This document shows, piece by piece, positions 61,463 to 64,000 of a stretch of DNA of 64,000 nt (position 1 is its first letter; each line of letters begins with the position of its first letter). Location of the stretch: the NCBI GenBank assembly GCA_963555705.1, contig OY743180.1, forward strand, positions 42,254,129-42,318,128. The letters run 5' to 3'. A program made the position numbers and the translations under genes. Below the pieces are notes generated by a model. That model had not been told where the DNA came from. It searched no databases and saw only the letters and a list, made by a program, of their open reading frames with translations. The stretch comes from Ligustrum vulgare. Its lineage: Eukaryota; Streptophyta; Magnoliopsida; Lamiales; Oleaceae.

Positions 61463-61469
61463 AGGGTTT
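61461..61469 (-). promoter_or_regulatory. Telo-box-like motif AAACCCTAA in each monomer
   Basis: The minus strand reads AAAACCCTAAG. The telo-box is a known promoter element of plant ribosomal-protein and other translation or replication genes. It is present in nearly every monomer. Whether it acts here is inference; it may only reflect the origin of the repeat. Confidence 0.5.
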
Positions 61470-61521
61470 TAAGGAAAATGAAATAGAATTTGACATAACG
61501 TGTCCAGCTAAAAGTACGGGC

Positions 61522-61527
61522 AGCCCA
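61522..61527 (-). promoter_or_regulatory. Site II-like motif TGGGCT in each monomer
   Basis: The minus strand reads TTTGGGCTGCCC about 55 bp upstream of the telo-box. Site II (TGGGCY) commonly pairs with telo-boxes in Arabidopsis housekeeping promoters. A subset of monomers has lost it (GGCAACCC variant). Function here is not shown. Confidence 0.4.
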
Positions 61528-61534
61528 AACAATT

Positions 61535-61549
61535 CCATGCAAAGCATGG
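61535..61549. repeat. Hairpin CCATGC-AAA-GCATGG in each monomer
   Basis: Perfect 6-bp stem with a 3-base loop, near-invariant in the array. It contains CATGC, the core of the RY element, on both strands. A useful monomer landmark; function unknown. Confidence 0.7.
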
Positions 61550-64000
61550 AGTTTGGATTCCGGAACTTAACAATTAACACCAAAATACAGCGTTTGAGAA
61601 GTACCTTCGAGCTTCAACTCAACAAACAAATCGACAATCAACTTCTTATGTTATCCTCTAATGCAACAAATTTTCCTTCAAAGAGGAAAAAAGGAGAGAG
61701 ATCGAATTTTGGAGAACCAAAAATAGATTAAAAATATGAAAAAACGAATCAATACCTACCAAATAAATGAAGAACACGAAAACTCCATCAATCAGCCGGG
61801 ATCGGCACAAGAACGATGATGATGAGAACGGTCGACTGTCCTTTAAAGAGGAAGAAATGAGTGAGATGGAATTTTGGAGAACCAAAAAAAATTAAAAGTA
61901 TGAAAAAACGAATCAATTCCTACAAAATAAATGAAGAACGCGAAAACTCCAGCAATTAGCAGGGATCGGCACAAGAACGATGATGATCGGAACGGTCGAC
62001 AAGAATTCGGAGCCGCACAGAGAGGAATTCTTAGGGTTTTAAGGAAAATGAAACAGAATTTGACTTAACGTGTCCAGCTAAAAGTACGGGCAGCCCAAAC
62101 AATTCCATGCAAAGCATGGAGTTTGGATTCCGGAACTTAACAATTAACACCAAAATACAGCGTTTGAGAAGTACCTTCGAGCTTCAACTCAACAAACAAA
62201 TCGACAATCAACTTCTTCCGTTATCCTCTAATGCAACAAATTTTCCTTCAAAGAGGAAAAAAGGAGAGAGATCGAATTTCGGAGAACCAAAAATAGATTA
62301 AAAATATGAAAAAACGAATCAATACCTACAAAATAAATGAAGAACACGAAAACTCCATCAATCAGTCGGGATCGGCACAAGAACGATGATGATCTGAACG
62401 GTCGACTGTCCTTCAAAGAGGAAAAAATGAGTGAGATGGAATTTTGGAGAACCAAAAATAAATTAAAAGTATGAAAAAACGAATCATTTCCTACAAAATA
62501 AATGAAGAACGCGAAAACTCCAGCAATCAGGAGGGATCGGCACAAGAACGATGATGATCGGAACGGTCGACAAGAATTCGGAGCCGCACAGAGAGGAATT
62601 CTTAGGGTTTTAAGGAAAATGAAATAGAATTTGACATAACGTGTCCGGCTAAAAGTACGGGCAGCCCAAACAATTCCATGCAAAGCATGGAGTTTGGATT
62701 CCGGAACTTAACAATTAACACCAAAATACAGCGTTTGAGAAGTACCTTCGAGCTTCAACTCAACAAACAAATCGACAATCAACTTCTTATGTTATCCTCT
62801 AATGCAACAAATTTTCCTTCAAAGAGGAAAAAAGGAGAGAGATCGAATTTTGGAGACCCAAAAATAGATTAAAAATATGTAAAAACGAATCAATACCTAC
62901 AAAATAAATGAAGAACACGAAAACTCCATCAATCAGTCAGGATCGGCACAAGAACGATGATGATCAGAACGGTCGACTGTCCTTCAAAGAGGAAAAAATG
63001 AGTGAGATGGAATTTTGGAGAACCAAAAATAAATTAAAAGTATGAAAAAACGAATCAATTCCTACAAAATAAATGAAGAACGCGAAAACTCCAGCAATCA
63101 GGAGGGATCGGCACAAGAACGATGATGATCGGAACGGTCGACAAGAATTCGGAGCCGCACAGAGAGGAATTCTTAGGGTTTTAAGGAAAATGAAATAGAA
63201 TTTGACATAACGTGTCCAGCTAAAAGTACGGGCAGCCCAAACAATTCCATGCAAAGCATGGAGTTTGGATTCCGGAACTTAACAATTAACACCAAAATAC
63301 AGCGTTTGAGAAGTACCTTCGAGCTTCAACTCAACAAACAAATCGACAATCAACTTCTTATGTTATCCTCTAATGCAACAAATTTTCCTTCAAAGAGGAA
63401 AAAAGGAGAGAGATCGAATTTTGGAGAACCAAAAATAGATTAAAAATATGAAAAAACGAATCAATACCTACAAAATAAATGAAGAACACGAAAACTCCAT
63501 CAATCAGTCAGGATCGGCACAAGAACGATGATGATCAGAACGGTCGACTGTCCTTCAAAGAGGAAAAAATGAGTGAGATGGAATTTTGGAGAACCAAAAA
63601 TAAATTAAAAGTATGAAAAAACGAATCAATTCCTACAAAATAAATGAAGAACGCGAAAACTCCAGCAATCAGGAGGGATCGGCACAAGAACGATGATGAT
63701 CGGAACGGTCGACAAGAATTCGGAGCCGCACAGAGAGGAATTCTTAGGGTTTTAAGGAAAATGAAATAGAATTTGACATAACGTGTCCAGCTAAAAGTAC
63801 GGGCAGCCCAAACAATTACATGCAAAGCATGGAGTTTGGATTCCGGAACTTAACAATTAACACCAAAATACAGCGTTTGAGAAGTACCTTCGAGCTTCAA
63901 CTCAACAAACAAATCGACAATCAACTTCTTATGTTATCCTCTAATGCAACAAATTTTCCTTCAAAGAGGAAAAAAGGAGAGAGATCGAATTTTGGAGAAC

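Larger units (their letters stand above)
61104..61674. repeat. Representative 571-bp satellite monomer
   Basis: Typical copy showing the internal plan. Subrepeat A is 61104-61268 and subrepeat B 61269-61433, each 165 bp and roughly 90 percent alike by eye; both begin CCTTCAAAGAGG and end near GGTCGAC. The remaining 241 bp (61434-61674) is unique to the monomer and holds an EcoRI-type inverted repeat, the telo-box and the CCATGC/GCATGG hairpin. The monomer therefore arose by duplication of a 165-bp segment followed by amplification of the whole 571-bp unit. Confidence 0.9.
51183..64000. repeat. Satellite array, 571-bp monomer, right block
   Basis: The same satellite resumes within the monomer interrupted at 32823. 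The flanks join as GAGGACTTCTTAGGG, a variant found in other monomers (for example near 19278 and 21564). About 22 copies, still running at the window end. From about 54.8 kb nearly all copies have GGAGAG where left-block copies have TGAGAG, and most carry AACAATTAACAC instead of AACAGTTAACAC, so this part is a distinct, recently homogenised subfamily. No genes seen. Confidence 0.97.

Noticed and set aside
61461..61470. Telomeric repeat (TTTAGGG) in the satellite
   Set aside because: Only a single 9-10 base match per monomer and no tandem TTTAGGG run.
61537..61731. Plus-strand 64-codon frame in right-hand monomers as a gene
   Set aside because: It depends on one substitution, is absent from most left-block copies and has no recognised homologue. 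Kept as a finding, not annotated as CDS.

Overview
The window looks like repeat-rich nuclear DNA of a flowering plant, probably a dicot. The support is a long satellite array, LTR retrotransposons primed by initiator tRNA-Met, a plant-type LOG protein and AT-rich intergenic sequence. There are no bacterial operons, rRNA or tRNA genes. I cannot name the species.

Layout: (1) 1-32823 is a head-to-tail satellite array with a 571-bp monomer, about 57 copies. Each monomer holds two diverged copies of a 165-bp subrepeat plus a 241-bp unique part. (2) 32824-51182 is one LTR retrotransposon inserted into the array, lying on the minus strand, with 3239-bp LTRs and target duplication GGACT. Its 3' LTR is split by a second, related LTR retrotransposon at 33862-42457, also minus, with 1943-bp LTRs and target duplication TAGGT. 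(3) 51183-64000 is the same satellite again, about 22 copies. The array runs off both ends of the window.

Neither retrotransposon shows gag, protease, reverse transcriptase, RNase H or integrase, so both look non-autonomous. Instead, each carries the same two-gene cassette, antisense to the element. The first gene is a 183-aa protein with a basic patch and a C4 zinc finger, resembling in architecture the nucleic-acid-binding proteins of betaflexivirids (carlavirus/vitivirus type). The second is an intronless LOG, the cytokinin-activating phosphoribohydrolase. A run of three similar stem-loops follows LOG. The LOG frame is intact in the nested element and stopped at codon 64 in the outer one; the zinc-finger gene is intact in both. 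LTR pairs are equal in length and almost identical, so both insertions look very young.

The satellite records its own turnover: 1712-bp, 1143-bp and 3425-bp higher-order periods, one monomer with an extra subrepeat, one that has lost a subrepeat, and a change of subfamily along the array. The minus strand of the monomer carries a telo-box and a site II-like motif, which hints at descent from a housekeeping-gene promoter or 5' UTR.

The most interesting object is the pair of related retroelements sharing an antisense cassette of virus-like zinc-finger gene, LOG and triple hairpin. All calls come from reading the sequence; family assignments were not tested by database search.
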